A stretch of 62,256 nt of DNA from Hydrogenophilaceae bacterium (GTDB taxonomy: Bacteria > Pseudomonadota > Gammaproteobacteria > Burkholderiales > Thiobacillaceae), in contig JACAED010000017.1 in the NCBI GenBank assembly GCA_013389025.1, forward strand, positions 1 to 62,256, given 5' to 3'. This document shows positions 45,827 to 56,944 of this stretch, in pieces. Under the pieces are notes generated by a model. That model ran no database searches. It was given only the letters and a program-made list of their open reading frames with translations, and was not told the DNA's origin. Position 1 is the first letter of the stretch. Every line of letters begins with the position of its first letter. Made by a program: the position numbers and the translations under genes.

Positions 45827-46990
45827 ATGAAAGAGTATATTTTCACTTCCGAGTCGGTTTCCGAAGGCCATCCGGACAAGATGGCCGATCAGATTTCGGA
45901 CGCCATTCTGGATGCAATTCTAACCCAGGACAAACACTCGCGCGTGGCGTGCGAAACCTTGCTGACCACGGGTCTTTGCGTGGTGGCGGGCGAAATCACC
46001 ACCGATGCCACGGTGAATTACAGTCAGGTCGCGCGCGACACCATCAAGCGCATTGGTTACGACAGTTCCGAAGTCGGCTTCGATTACCAGACCTGTGCCG
46101 TGATGACGGCCATCGGCAAGCAGTCGCAGGACATCGCACAGGGCGTGAATGAAGGCGAGGGCCTGTTCCTTGACCAAGGCGCGGGCGACCAGGGCCTGAT
46201 GTTTGGCTACGCCTGCAATGAAACGCCCCAGCTGATGCCCTTGCCCATTTATTTGTCGCACCGGCTGGTGCAACGGCAATCAGAGCTGCGCAAGGATGGC
46301 CGGCTGCCCTGGCTGCGGCCCGATGCCAAATCCCAGGTGTCGGTGCGCTATGTCGAGGGCAGGCCGCAGCACATCGACACGGTGGTGCTGTCTACCCAGC
46401 ATCATCCGGAAATTTCTCACGCCCAGCTTACCGAGGCGGTGATCGAGGAAATCATCAAGCCCGTGTTGCCGAAAGACATGCTCAAGGCCGACACACGCTA
46501 TCTGGTCAACCCGACTGGACGTTTTGTCGTAGGCGGCCCGATGGGCGACGCCGGTCTCACCGGCCGCAAGATCATCGTCGACACCTACGGTGGCGCGGCC
46601 CCGCACGGCGGCGGCGCGTTCTCGGGCAAGGATCCGTCCAAGGTCGATCGTTCGGCTGCGTATGCCTGTCGTTATGTGGCCAAGAACATCGTTGCCGCCG
46701 GCCTGGCGGAAAAATGCCTGGTGCAGGTCAGCTATGCGATTGGCGTGGCCAAGCCGACTTCTTTGATGGTCGAAACCTATGGCACCGGCAAGGTCAGCGA
46801 ACACAAGCTGGTGGAGCTCATCGACAAGCACTTTGACCTGCGGCCCAAGGGCATCATCCAGATGCTCGACCTGCTGCGTCCGATTTATACCCGCACGGCT
46901 TCCTATGGCCACTTTGGTCGCGACGAGCCGGAATTTACATGGGAGGCAACGGACAAGGCTGCCATGCTTCGGGAAGCGGCAGGAATCTGA
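45827..46990 (+). CDS. metK: S-adenosylmethionine synthetase MetK
   Basis: MetK makes SAM from methionine and ATP. The 387-aa protein begins [20 protein letters not shown] and shows the [15 protein letters not shown] and [19 protein letters not shown] motifs. The ATG at 45827 is chosen over an in-frame start at 45689 because of the family N-terminus and the GGAG site 5 bp upstream, which pairs with the leader hairpin described separately. It heads the metK / small ORF / ahcY / holin-like / metF block. Confidence 0.98.
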   Translation: MKEYIFTSESVSEGHPDKMADQISDAILDAILTQDKHSRVACETLLTTGLCVVAGEITTDATVNYSQVARDTIKRIGYDSSEVGFDYQTCAVMTAIGKQSQDIAQGVNEGEGLFLDQGAGDQGLMFGYACNETPQLMPLPIYLSHRLVQRQSELRKDGRLPWLRPDAKSQVSVRYVEGRPQHIDTVVLSTQHHPEISHAQLTEAVIEEIIKPVLPKDMLKADTRYLVNPTGRFVVGGPMGDAGLTGRKIIVDTYGGAAPHGGGAFSGKDPSKVDRSAAYACRYVAKNIVAAGLAEKCLVQVSYAIGVAKPTSLMVETYGTGKVSEHKLVELIDKHFDLRPKGIIQMLDLLRPIYTRTASYGHFGRDEPEFTWEATDKAAMLREAAGI

Positions 46991-47029
46991 TAGAATTCAT
47001 GCACTTAATTTTGAATCAAGGGAATCATC

Positions 47030-47176
47030 ATGGCTGAACGTAAACGCACCCGCCGCAATACCCTGGAGCGCCGTTGTCTCTCCAAAAGCTTCAAGCGCTT
47101 GTTCAATGGATCTTCCAAAACCATTTTCAAGATGCTGGAAGGCGTCAAGCCGGTCAAGGGCAAGGCAGCTAGCTGA
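47030..47176 (+). CDS. 48-aa strongly basic protein between metK and ahcY
   Basis: This short frame (MAERKRTRRNTLERRCLSKS, then FKRLFNGSSKTIFKMLEGVK and a GKAAS end) starts 39 bp after metK behind an AAGGG site. About one third of its residues are Lys or Arg, so it may bind nucleic acid or the ribosome. I do not recognise a family. It ends just before a GC-rich hairpin and the SAH riboswitch, so it would be read in the metK transcript rather than with ahcY. Confidence 0.6.
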   Translation: MAERKRTRRNTLERRCLSKSFKRLFNGSSKTIFKMLEGVKPVKGKAAS

Positions 47177-47187
47177 TTTACATACTT

Positions 47188-47217
47188 CCCGCCCGGTTGT
47201 ATGCTGCGGGCGGGTTT
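47188..47217 (+). terminator. Hairpin terminator before the SAH riboswitch
   Basis: An 8-bp GC stem (CCCGCCCG / CGGGCGGG, 11-nt loop) is followed by TTT only. It probably ends or attenuates the metK-small ORF transcript, giving ahcY its own controlled message. Confidence 0.55.
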
Positions 47218-47303
47218 CCGAGGAGCGTTGCAACACGCTGTTTGATTCGGCGTGTCAGGCTCGGAAAGGGATCTTTGCATCCTTGATACAACGGCGCTCA
47301 CGT
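47216..47303 (+). promoter_or_regulatory. SAH riboswitch (ahcY leader)
   Basis: The leader has the SAH riboswitch core: CCGAGGAGCGTTGC start, P1 CCGAG (47218-47222) with CTCGG (47260-47264), P2 ACACGC (47233-47238) with GCGTGT (47250-47255), and the long-range helix GAGCG (47223-47227) with CGCTC (47295-47299). It binds S-adenosylhomocysteine and turns on ahcY. The RBS (AGGAGG, 47333-47338) is about 30 nt beyond, so control may be through RBS access; a run of six T (47309-47314) could also serve a terminator. Confidence 0.9.
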
Positions 47304-47343
47304 CTCGCTTTTTTGTGTATTTTCTGACAGAAAGGAGGGCGTG

Positions 47344-48762
47344 ATGAACGCCATACTCAATGCTACTTCCAATCACGACTTTGTCGTTGCCGACCTTGGC
47401 CTGGCCGACTGGGGCCGCAAGGAGATCAAAATCGCCGAGACCGAAATGCCTGGTCTCATGGCCATCCGCGAGGAATTCGCGAAATCCCAACCTTTGAAGG
47501 GCGCCCGCATCACCGGCTCGCTGCACATGACCATCCAGACCGCCGTGCTGATCGAGACGCTCACGGCGCTGGGCGCAGAGGTGCGCTGGGCGTCGTGCAA
47601 CATTTTTTCCACACAGGACCATGCCGCGGCGGCCATCGCCAAAGAGGGCATCCCGGTGTTTGCGGTCAAAGGCGAAACGCTCAAGGAATACTGGGACTAC
47701 ACCCACCGGATTTTTGAATGGCCGGATGGCGGTTATTCCAACATGATCCTCGACGATGGCGGCGATGCCACGCTTTTACTGCATCTGGGCACACGTGCGG
47801 AAAAGGACATTTCCATACTGGCCAACCCGACCAGCGAGGAAGAAACCGTTTTGTTCGCGGCGATCAAAGCCAAGCTGGCGACAGACCCAACCTGGTACTC
47901 AACGCGCATTGTCCACATCAAGGGCGTGACCGAGGAGACGACCACGGGTGTGCACCGGTTGTACCAAATGCACGAGCGCGGCGAATTGAAGTTTCCCGGC
48001 ATCAATGTCAACGACTCGGTTACCAAGTCCAAGTTCGACAATCTCTACGGTTGCCGCGAGTCGCTGGTGGACGGCATCAAGCGCGCCACTGACGTGATGG
48101 TCGCCGGCAAGATCGCTGTGGTGTGCGGTTACGGCGATGTCGGCAAGGGTTCCGCCCAGGCGCTGCGCGCGCTGTCTGCCCAGGTGTGGGTCACCGAGAT
48201 CGACCCGATCTGCGCGCTTCAGGCGGCGATGGAAGGCTACCGCGTGGTGACCATGGATTACGCCGCTGATAAGGCCGATATTTTCTTTACCGCCACCGGC
48301 AACTACCACGTCATCACGCACGATCACATGCTGAGGATGAAAGATCAGGCCATCGTCTGCAACATCGGTCATTTTGATAATGAAATCGACGTCGCCTCGA
48401 TCGAGAAATACCAGTGGGAAGAGATCAAGCCGCAGGTCGATCATGTCATCTTTCCCGACGGCAAGCGCATCATTCTTCTCGCCAAGGGCCGCTTGGTGAA
48501 CCTTGGCTGCGCCACCGGCCATCCGTCCTATGTGATGAGTTCCAGCTTCGCCAACCAGACCATCGCGCAGATCGAGCTTTATACCCGCACGGCCGACTAC
48601 CCGGTAGGCGTGTATACCCTACCCAAGCATCTGGACGAGAAGGTTGCGCGTTTGCAACTGAAAAAACTCAACGCCCAGTTGACCGAACTGACCGACCAGC
48701 AGGCTGCCTATATCGGTGTGCCCAAGGAAGGCCCTTACAAGCCAGCGCATTATCGTTACTGA
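47344..48762 (+). CDS. ahcY: Adenosylhomocysteinase AhcY
   Basis: AhcY hydrolyses SAH to adenosine and homocysteine, relieving inhibition of methyltransferases. The 472-aa protein has the [22 protein letters not shown]-terminal block, the catalytic [14 protein letters not shown] region, the NAD loop [15 protein letters not shown] and the C-terminal [13 protein letters not shown] that reaches into the partner subunit. ATG 47344 is preferred over GTG 47341 because of its better spacing from AGGAGG. It is controlled by the SAH riboswitch upstream. Confidence 0.98.
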   Translation: MNAILNATSNHDFVVADLGLADWGRKEIKIAETEMPGLMAIREEFAKSQPLKGARITGSLHMTIQTAVLIETLTALGAEVRWASCNIFSTQDHAAAAIAKEGIPVFAVKGETLKEYWDYTHRIFEWPDGGYSNMILDDGGDATLLLHLGTRAEKDISILANPTSEEETVLFAAIKAKLATDPTWYSTRIVHIKGVTEETTTGVHRLYQMHERGELKFPGINVNDSVTKSKFDNLYGCRESLVDGIKRATDVMVAGKIAVVCGYGDVGKGSAQALRALSAQVWVTEIDPICALQAAMEGYRVVTMDYAADKADIFFTATGNYHVITHDHMLRMKDQAIVCNIGHFDNEIDVASIEKYQWEEIKPQVDHVIFPDGKRIILLAKGRLVNLGCATGHPSYVMSSSFANQTIAQIELYTRTADYPVGVYTLPKHLDEKVARLQLKKLNAQLTELTDQQAAYIGVPKEGPYKPAHYRY

Positions 48763-48786
48763 GCCATTCTTTCCAGGAGAACGCTG

Positions 48787-49134
48787 ATGCGGCTTTTGCT
48801 GTTGTGGGGGCTCAACGCCCTGGCACTGCTGGCAGTGACGTATGTGCTGCCTTCGATTCAGGTCTCGGGCATCCAGTCCGCACTGATTGCCGCGCTCGTC
48901 CTGGGCTTGATCAACACCCTGGTCCGCCCGGTTCTGGCGCTGCTGACATTGCCGTTGACCATCCTGACGCTGGGGCTGTCTTATCTGGTGCTCAATGCCT
49001 CGCTGTTTTGGCTGGCGGGCGCGCTGCTGCCAGGCTTTGAGGTGAGCGGGTTTATCCCTGCTTTGTTCGGCTCGATCCTCTATGGCCTGATTGCATGGGG
49101 GCTGTCGATTTTCATTCCGGGCAAGAAGGATTGA
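48787..49134 (+). CDS. Phage holin family 4 / YvlD-like membrane protein
   Basis: This 115-aa protein has four hydrophobic helices (about 3-22, 30-50, 55-80, 92-110) with the ALVLGLINTLVRPVLALLTLPLTILTLG signature of the DUF360/holin-4 family. Despite the name there is no phage here: the family often sits between ahcY and metF in betaproteobacteria. Its function is unknown. It follows ahcY by 24 bp and precedes metF by 3 bp. Confidence 0.88.
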   Translation: MRLLLLWGLNALALLAVTYVLPSIQVSGIQSALIAALVLGLINTLVRPVLALLTLPLTILTLGLSYLVLNASLFWLAGALLPGFEVSGFIPALFGSILYGLIAWGLSIFIPGKKD

Positions 49135-49137
49135 ATC

Positions 49138-49968
49138 ATGGCGACCCCAACCTACAGCTTTGAATTCTTTCCGCCCAAAACACCCGAGGGCATGGAGAAG
49201 CTTCGTGCCACGCGGGAAAAGCTCGCGGCGCTAAAGCCCAAATTTTTTTCGGTGACGTTTGGTGCGGGCGGTTCGACCCGCGACCGCACGTTGGAAACCG
49301 TGCTCGAAATCCAGCAGCAGGGTTATGAGGCCGCGCCGCATCTGTCCTGTATTGGTGCGACGCGTGAGGATATCCGCGCCATCCTGCAAACCTACAAGCA
49401 ACACGGAATCCGCAGGATAGTCGCGCTGCGCGGCGATCTCCCTTCCGGCATGGCCGAGCCGGGTGAATTGCGCTACGCCGGCGAACTGGTTGAGTTTATC
49501 CGGTCGGAAACCGGCAACACTTTCCATATTGAAGTGGCCGCCTATCCGGAGATTCACCCACAGGCGAAAAATGCCCAGGATGATCTGAAAAACTTTGCCG
49601 GCAAGGTCAGGGCAGGGGCGGATTCGGCGATTACCCAGTATTTTTTCAATGCCGATGCCTACTTCCGGTTTGTCGATGAAGTGCATGCGCTGGGCGTGAG
49701 TATTCCGATCGTGCCGGGCATCATGCCAATCGGCAATTTTTCTCAACTGGCACGCTTTTCCGACGCCTGTGGCGCAGACATTCCGCGCTGGATCCGCAAG
49801 CGCATGGAAGGTTATGGCGACGATAGCGAGTCCATCCGCGCCTTTGGCCTCGATGTGGTGACGGATATGTGCCGCAGACTCCTGGCCGGTGGCGCGCCTG
49901 GCCTGCATTTCTACACGCTCAACCAGGCCGAACTCTCGCTCGAGATCTGGAAGCGGCTAGGCCTGTAA
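49138..49968 (+). CDS. metF: Methylenetetrahydrofolate reductase MetF
   Basis: MetF reduces 5,10-methylene-THF to 5-methyl-THF using FADH2, supplying methyl groups for methionine. The 276-aa barrel has the SFEFFPPKTPEGMEKL start, FSVTFGAGGSTRDRT near 37-51, the HLSCIGATREDI block and IVPGIMPIGNF near 190-200. It completes the metK-ahcY-metF activated-methyl-cycle block and overlaps the convergent aminotransferase by 12 bp. Confidence 0.97.
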   Translation: MATPTYSFEFFPPKTPEGMEKLRATREKLAALKPKFFSVTFGAGGSTRDRTLETVLEIQQQGYEAAPHLSCIGATREDIRAILQTYKQHGIRRIVALRGDLPSGMAEPGELRYAGELVEFIRSETGNTFHIEVAAYPEIHPQAKNAQDDLKNFAGKVRAGADSAITQYFFNADAYFRFVDEVHALGVSIPIVPGIMPIGNFSQLARFSDACGADIPRWIRKRMEGYGDDSESIRAFGLDVVTDMCRRLLAGGAPGLHFYTLNQAELSLEIWKRLGL

Positions 49969-51111
49969 AACCTGGCGCAGCGCTTTCAGGCAGAAGTCGA
50001 TATTTTCCTGCCGGGCAGAATGGCCCATCAGGCCGATGCGCCAGACCTTGCCGGCCAGGGCACCCAGCCCCGCGCCAATTTCCAGATTGAATTCAGTAAG
50101 CAAGGTGCTGCGTGCGCTGGCATCCTCCACGCCATCAGGAATCCAGATTGAGTTCAATTGTGGCAGGCGGGCGCTTTCTTCCACCACGAATTCCAGCCCC
50201 ATGTCTTTCAGCCCGGCCTTGAGTTTCTCGTGCATGGCGCGGTGGCGCGCCCACGCGTTTTCCAACCCTTCTTCAGACAGAATGACCAGCGCTTCATGCA
50301 GGCCATATAAAGGATTGATCGGCGCGGTGTGATGGTAGGTGCGCTTGCCCGCGGATTGCCAGTAACCAAGCACCAGATTCAGATCCAGAAACCAGCTTTG
50401 CACCGGCGTCTTGCGCGCCTTCACCTTTTCGATGGCGCGTTCGGAGAACGTCACGGGGGAGAGTCCCGGCGTGCAGGACAGGCATTTCTGGCTGCCGGAA
50501 TAGGCGGCATCGATACCCCACTCGTCGATCAGTACCGGCGTGCCGCCCAGTGATGTCACGCAATCCATGATGGTGAGCACGCCGTTTTTTTGCGCAAGCG
50601 CGGCGAGCGATTTGGCATCGCTTTGCGCGCCGGTCGAGGTTTCGGCGTGAACGAAAGCCAATACCTTTGCGTCCGGATTGTCCCTGAAGGCCTGTTCGAC
50701 CTTGGATACCGTCACGGGCTTGCCCCATTCGTCCCCCACCACCACCGGCACGCCGCCGGTGCGCTTAACGTTTTCGAGCATGCGGCCGCCAAATACACCA
50801 TTGATGCAGGCGATGACCTTGTCACCGGGTTCGACCAAATTGACGAAACACATTTCCATGCCAGCTGAGCCGGGCGCGGAAACTGGAAAAGTCAGCGGGT
50901 TCTCTGTCTGGAAGGCATAGCGCAGCAGGCTTTTGATTTGCTCCATCATGTCCTGGAAGGCAGGATCGAGATGGCCAATGGTGGGCCGCTGCATGGCATC
51001 GAGGATACGTTGCGGCACATCAGAAGGGCCAGGGCCCATGAGAACGCGCTGGGGCGGGATAAAGGGTTTGAGGTGTGGATTATTGACGGGCATTTTTTGA
51101 TGGGCAAACAA
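49957..51111 (-). CDS. PLP-dependent aminotransferase of the serine/alanine-glyoxylate class V family
   Basis: This class V aminotransferase (378-384 aa) has the [16 protein letters not shown] start, [28 protein letters not shown] near 155-166, and the PLP lysine in [14 protein letters not shown] (about Lys208). It fits serine-glyoxylate or alanine-glyoxylate aminotransferase; the true amino donor is not readable, and a phosphonate or isoserine role is possible. A start at 51093 ([10 protein letters not shown]) may be better than 51111. It is convergent with metF and downstream of the ttcA remnant region. Confidence 0.88.
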   Translation of the reverse strand: MFAHQKMPVNNPHLKPFIPPQRVLMGPGPSDVPQRILDAMQRPTIGHLDPAFQDMMEQIKSLLRYAFQTENPLTFPVSAPGSAGMEMCFVNLVEPGDKVIACINGVFGGRMLENVKRTGGVPVVVGDEWGKPVTVSKVEQAFRDNPDAKVLAFVHAETSTGAQSDAKSLAALAQKNGVLTIMDCVTSLGGTPVLIDEWGIDAAYSGSQKCLSCTPGLSPVTFSERAIEKVKARKTPVQSWFLDLNLVLGYWQSAGKRTYHHTAPINPLYGLHEALVILSEEGLENAWARHRAMHEKLKAGLKDMGLEFVVEESARLPQLNSIWIPDGVEDASARSTLLTEFNLEIGAGLGALAGKVWRIGLMGHSARQENIDFCLKALRQVLQA

Positions 51112-51137
51112 TTAAACCCGAGCATTTTACTCGGGTT
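51111..51137 (-). terminator. Candidate terminator after the ttcA region
   Basis: On the minus strand, an 8-bp stem (AACCCGAG / CTCGGGTT, 7-nt loop) is followed by TTTAATTGTTT. It lies about 20 bp downstream of the duplicated ttcA tail and should end the mgtE-msbA-ttcA transcript. Confidence 0.5.
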
Positions 51138-51152
51138 AACGGGCTTGGTCGA

Positions 51153-51298
51153 TCAGCGATCCGGGGGAATGCCCATTTGCGGCTTCATGGCAGTCAGCAG
51201 GCTGGCGAAGAGTTTGGGGTGGAGTTTTTCCTGCTCGGCCAGCATCAATTTCATGGCATAGCGTTGTTGAGGCTTGGCAAAGCAGGCGGGGCAGTTTT
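51153..51298 (-). pseudogene. Duplicated 3' tail of ttcA
   Basis: Positions 51163-51298 repeat 51372-51507 (offset 209 bp) with 12 mismatches in 136 bp (about 91% identity) and no gaps. Translated on the minus strand it reads the TtcA C-terminus (NCPACFAKPQQRYAMKLMLA onward) with its own stop at 51153-51155, and most differences are synonymous. It has no 5' part, start or RBS. It may be the remnant of a second ttcA lost by recombination, or a gene-tail duplication. Confidence 0.85.
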
Positions 51299-51364
51299 GG
51301 CTACGGCCGGCCTTCGGCCTTCACGTCGGCTGTGCCGACATGAGCCTGCACCGAAACTGCCCGC
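51288..51364. repeat. Palindromic element with imperfect terminal inverted repeats
   Basis: GGGGCAGTTTTGG (51288-51300) and CCGAAACTGCCCG (51351-51363) are inverted repeats matching at 11 of 13 positions. Inside are two hairpins: GGCC-TTC-GGCC (51309-51319) and GTCGGC-TGT-GCCGAC (51325-51339). The size and layout recall a REP/MITE-like element. It separates the two ttcA tails. Confidence 0.5.
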
Positions 51365-52097
51365 TCACTGTGGGGGCACGCCCATCAGCGGTTTCATGGC
51401 GGTGAGCAGGCTGGCAAAGAGTTTGGGGTGGAGTTTTTCCTGCTCGGCCAGCATCAGTTTCATGGCATAGCGCTGTTGCGGCTTGGCGAAGCAGGCGGGG
51501 CAGTTTTCAAAAATCACTGGCAGCCTGGCGGCTTCGGCAAACGCGCGGGTCTGCCGTTCACGCACGTAAACAAAAGGACGGATGACGCGCAGATCGCCCG
51601 CGTCGATGAGGTAATGCGCCTGCATGGTCCTGAGTTTGCCGCCAAAAAACATCGACAGCATGAGCGTCTCGGCCAAATCATCCAGGTGCTGAGCCAGTGC
51701 CAGCACGTTGTAGCCGTTCTCGCGCGCGACACGATACAGAATGCCGCGCCGCATTCTTGAGCAATAGGCACAGAAGGAATCGGTATCCCGGGTCAGGGTT
51801 TTCTGAGCCTCGGCGACGATGGGCTGTGATTCGTAATGATAGGGGATGCCCACGCTTTCCATATAGGGCTTGAGCGGTGAGGGGTCAAACTGGTCGGATT
51901 GTGGATCGACGGTACAGGCCGCCAATTCGAATTTGATGGGTGCCCTTTTTTGCAGATGCAGCAGCACATGTAGGAGTGACAAAGAATCCTTGCCGCCGGA
52001 AAGCCCCAGCAAAATCCTGTCGCCATTGCGGATCATGTCGAAATCGCCGATGGCGCGGCCCGCCGCAGAAATCAGCGATCGCGGCGGGGATGGCAAA

Positions 52098-52105
<8 letters not shown>
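51365..52105 (-). CDS. ttcA: TtcA-family tRNA 2-thiocytidine biosynthesis protein
   Basis: TtcA thiolates cytidine-32 of some tRNAs using an iron-sulfur cluster and ATP. The 246-aa protein has the PP-loop LLGLSGGKDSLSLL near 26-39, the CAYC motif (about 110-113) and the CPAC motif (about 205-208), all expected of TtcA. It is shorter than the E. coli protein (about 311 aa), mainly at both ends. The ATG at 52105 overlaps the msbA stop by 8 bp. A copy of its 3' tail lies just downstream. Confidence 0.9.
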
Positions 52106-53890
<1,785 letters not shown>

Positions 53891-53891
<1 letters not shown>

Positions 53892-55339
53892 CAGAGCAGA
53901 AACACCGTGGCCAGGCCGAGAAAGATGAAGAAACCCATGCTGTCCGTCGTGGCGGTCAGCAATACGGATGAACCCAGCGCCGGGTCGCGGTTCATGCGCT
54001 CCATGGTTAACGGAATCAGTATTCCCGCCAGTGCCGCCACGATCATGTTCAGCAGCATCGCCAGCGCCATGACGCCGCCCAGGGCCAGATTCTGGTACAG
54101 CATCCATGCAAACACGCCAACGGCCAGTCCCCAGACGATGCCGTTCAGTACCGCAACCCCGAGTTCCTTGAATAACAGCCGTCGCGCGTTGGATGGCGTG
54201 ATCTGACCCAGCGCCAGTCCGCGTATGATCAAGGCCGTTGTCTGGTTGCCCGAGTTGCCGCCGATGCCGGCGATGATGGGCATCAAGGCGGCCAAGGCTG
54301 CCAGCTTCTCGATGCTGCCCTCGAAAATACCGATGACGCGCGAGGCGATGAATGCGGTCATCAGGTTGATGGCCAGCCACATCCAGCGATTGCGTGCGGC
54401 CTTCCAGACTGTGGAAAAAAGGTCCTCTTCTTCCTTCAGGCCCGCCATCGACAGCATGTCCGATTCCGCGCTTTTGCGGATGTAATCGACCACGGCATCT
54501 ACGGTCAGCCGCCCGATCAGGCGGTGCCGCACATCGATTACCGGCGCCATCACCAGGTCGTAGCGCTCAAACGCCTGCGCCGCTTCGTGGGCATCGTCAT
54601 CCGGATGGAAACTGACGTAATCTTCCACCATGACGGCTGCCACAGTCGCTTCCGGGTCGGAGGTCAACAGGCGCTTCAGCGGCAACACGCCTATGAGGTG
54701 ATCGTCTCGTTCGATGACGAACAGCTTGTCCAGCTGATCAGGTAGTTCGCCCAGCCGGCGAAGATACCTCAGCGCCACTTCCAGCGTGACGTCGGCACGG
54801 ATGGTGACCATGTCGAAATCCATCAGCGCCCCGACCTGATCCTCTGGGAATGCGAGGGCGGACTGTAACCTCGCACGTTTCTGCGCATCCAGTGAAGTCA
54901 GCAGTTCCTGAATGACATCCTGCGGCAAATCGGGTGCAAGATCAGCGATCTCGTCGGTGTCCAGGGTTTCCGCGGCGGCCAGCAGTTCGGCATTGTCCAT
55001 GCTCGAAATGAGCGATTCCCTGACGGCATCCGATACTTCCAGAAGGATTTCGCCGTCTCGCTCGGCCTTGACAAGCTCCCACACCAGCAGACGCTCATTG
55101 AGCGGCAGGGATTCGAGGATGTAGGCGACGTCCGCCGGATGCAAATCGTCGAGTTTCTTTTGCAGCTCGGCGATATTCTGTTTGTGCACGATGGACTCGA
55201 CCAGATCCTGTCGCGGTCCGCCCTGACGATGGACGAGATCCTCCACCAGCTTCTGCTTGGCGAGCAGAAGCTGCACCTGATGCAGGTGCTCCTCCAGGCT
55301 ATCCTGGTTCTGGTGCGGAGTTTCGAATTCTTCAGTCAT
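53891..55339 (-). CDS. mgtE: Magnesium transporter MgtE
   Basis: MgtE is a Mg2+-gated channel. The 482-aa protein has the N-terminal superhelical domain (about 30-140; LHPADVAYILESLP), tandem CBS domains (about 150-280), the plug helix and five membrane helices (about 300-480; GNSGNQTTALIIRGLALG near 375 is the selectivity region). It is the first gene of mgtE-msbA-ttcA and is divergent in function but co-oriented with them. Confidence 0.96.
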
Positions 55340-55394
55340 GGCGCCAATTTTCAGCTTGGCGGGATTTTAGCGCGGCATGACAGGGGTGCGCGGA

Positions 55395-56093
55395 TTATTT
55401 CGGCACCTGCGCGTAACGCATGCGTGCCGCGATGGTGGCGACGCGCCGTTTGTACTTTCGCGAAGCGCGGTTGTCTTCATACCAGCGCGGGTTGGGTACC
55501 ATGGCGGCGAGTGCGGCCGCTTGTCCGGCAGTGAGGCCGGCAGCGGATTTTCTGAAATAGCGGCGAGAGGCGGCTTCGGCGCCATAGATGCCGTCCCCCC
55601 ACTCGATGATGTTGAGATAAACCTCCAGAATCCGCCGCTTGCTCCAGGTGGATTCGACCATCAAAGTAATGATTGCTTCCTGACCCTTGCGAACGAAACT
55701 CTTGTCGGCGGACAAAAACAGGTTTTTCGCCAGTTGCTGGCTGATGGTGGAACCGCCTGCCACGAGTTTGCCCTTCTTGATGTTTTTCTTGACGGCGGTT
55801 TGAATGCCTTCGATATCGAAACCTTCGTGATTGAGGAATTTGCTGTCTTCTGCCGCGACGATGGCGCGTTTCAGGTGTATGGAAATGTTTTCGTAGGGCA
55901 CCCATTTGTGGCGGAGTTCGGCATCGCTGTTTTTCTCCTGGATGCGGGCCAAGCCAGCCTGCATGAAAGCACTCGAAGAAGGGTTATGGTCTGTCCACCA
56001 GAGCACATGGGCGAATATCCAGAGCTGCCAGACCAGACACAATCCAAGCAATATCAGCAGGGCGCGCCAGATTCCCTGCAAGACTGTTTTCAT
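55395..56093 (-). CDS. mtgA: Monofunctional peptidoglycan transglycosylase MtgA
   Basis: MtgA polymerises lipid II glycan strands (GT51). The 232-aa protein has a membrane anchor (about 10-32), the catalytic AAEDSKFLNHEGFD motif (Glu82), the GGSTISQQLAKNLFL and RKGQEAIITLMVE blocks and EVYLNIIEWGDGIYG near 160. The ATG at 56093 overlaps aroE by 4 bp (ATGA). The longer frame to 56150 runs back into aroE and is unlikely. Confidence 0.95.
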   Translation of the reverse strand: MKTVLQGIWRALLILLGLCLVWQLWIFAHVLWWTDHNPSSSAFMQAGLARIQEKNSDAELRHKWVPYENISIHLKRAIVAAEDSKFLNHEGFDIEGIQTAVKKNIKKGKLVAGGSTISQQLAKNLFLSADKSFVRKGQEAIITLMVESTWSKRRILEVYLNIIEWGDGIYGAEAASRRYFRKSAAGLTAGQAAALAAMVPNPRWYEDNRASRKYKRRVATIAARMRYAQVPK

Positions 56094-56908
56094 CTGGCGG
56101 CCCGAAGCAGCTCGATGACCGGAAGGGTGGAGGGGCGAACGCCGCGCCAAAGAAAAAAACTCTCAGCCGCCTGTTCAACCAGCATGCCCAGACCATCGGA
56201 AACATGCGTGGCCCCGTGGGTTCGTGCCCATGCCATGAAGGGCGTGTCTTCCCTGCCGTACATCATGTCATAGGCCAGCGCGCCGGAGTTGAAAAGGGTA
56301 TCGGGCAGGGGCAGAAGTTCTCCCTTGAGACTGGCGGAAGTGGCATTGATGACGACATCGAAATTGCCACTTATTTCATCAAACCCGCAACCGCTGATTT
56401 TCCCGTGTTGTTTGAAATCATCGGCCAGCAGAATCGCCTTTTCACGCGTGCGGTTCGCTATGACGATTTCTGCTGGCGAGCACAGTATCAGTGGCAGCAC
56501 GACGCCTGAGGCTGCGCCGCCCGCGCCCAGCAGCAGCATACGTTTCCCCGCGACGGGACATGCCAGGTTTTGTGTGATGTCCCGCACCAGGCCCGCCCCA
56601 TCGGTGTTGTCGCCCAGGACGCTGCCGTCATCTTCAAACTTGAGCGTGTTGACCGCCCTGGCCGCGCGCGCTCGATCCGTGTGGCGCGTTGCAAGCTGGT
56701 AAGCCTGATGCTTGAACGGCACGGTGACATTCGCACCCATGCCGCCGCTGGCACGGAAGGCAGCCACGGTTTCGACGAAGGCATCCAGGGGCGCGAGGAT
56801 GGCCCGGTAATCCATGTCCTGACTGGTTTGTCTGGCAAATTCTGCGTGAATCAGTGGCGATTTGGAGTGCGAGACGGGATTGCCAAAGACGGCGTAATGG
56901 CTGGTCAT
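56090..56908 (-). CDS. aroE: Shikimate dehydrogenase AroE
   Basis: AroE reduces 3-dehydroshikimate with NADPH. The 272-aa protein has MTSHYAVFGNPVSHSKSP at the N-terminus, catalytic Lys66 (NVTVPFKHQ) and Asp103 (DNTDGAG), and the GAGGAASGV dinucleotide loop near 130. A start 21 bp upstream (56929) is possible but less like the family. It is coupled to mtgA by a 4-bp overlap, a common aroE-mtgA pair in proteobacteria. Confidence 0.97.
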   Translation of the reverse strand: MTSHYAVFGNPVSHSKSPLIHAEFARQTSQDMDYRAILAPLDAFVETVAAFRASGGMGANVTVPFKHQAYQLATRHTDRARAARAVNTLKFEDDGSVLGDNTDGAGLVRDITQNLACPVAGKRMLLLGAGGAASGVVLPLILCSPAEIVIANRTREKAILLADDFKQHGKISGCGFDEISGNFDVVINATSASLKGELLPLPDTLFNSGALAYDMMYGREDTPFMAWARTHGATHVSDGLGMLVEQAAESFFLWRGVRPSTLPVIELLRAAR

Positions 56909-56944
56909 GAGCCTAATTTTATCAGGCACTTCCGGGCTGCATAT

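Noticed and set aside
48787-49134. Phage lysis module suggested by the holin-family name
   Set aside because: The family is a common chromosomal membrane protein, and no phage gene is nearby.
53892-54380. N-terminal extension of msbA
   Set aside because: Overlaps mgtE coding sequence. The His/Arg/Gly-rich residues are typical of a frame shadow.
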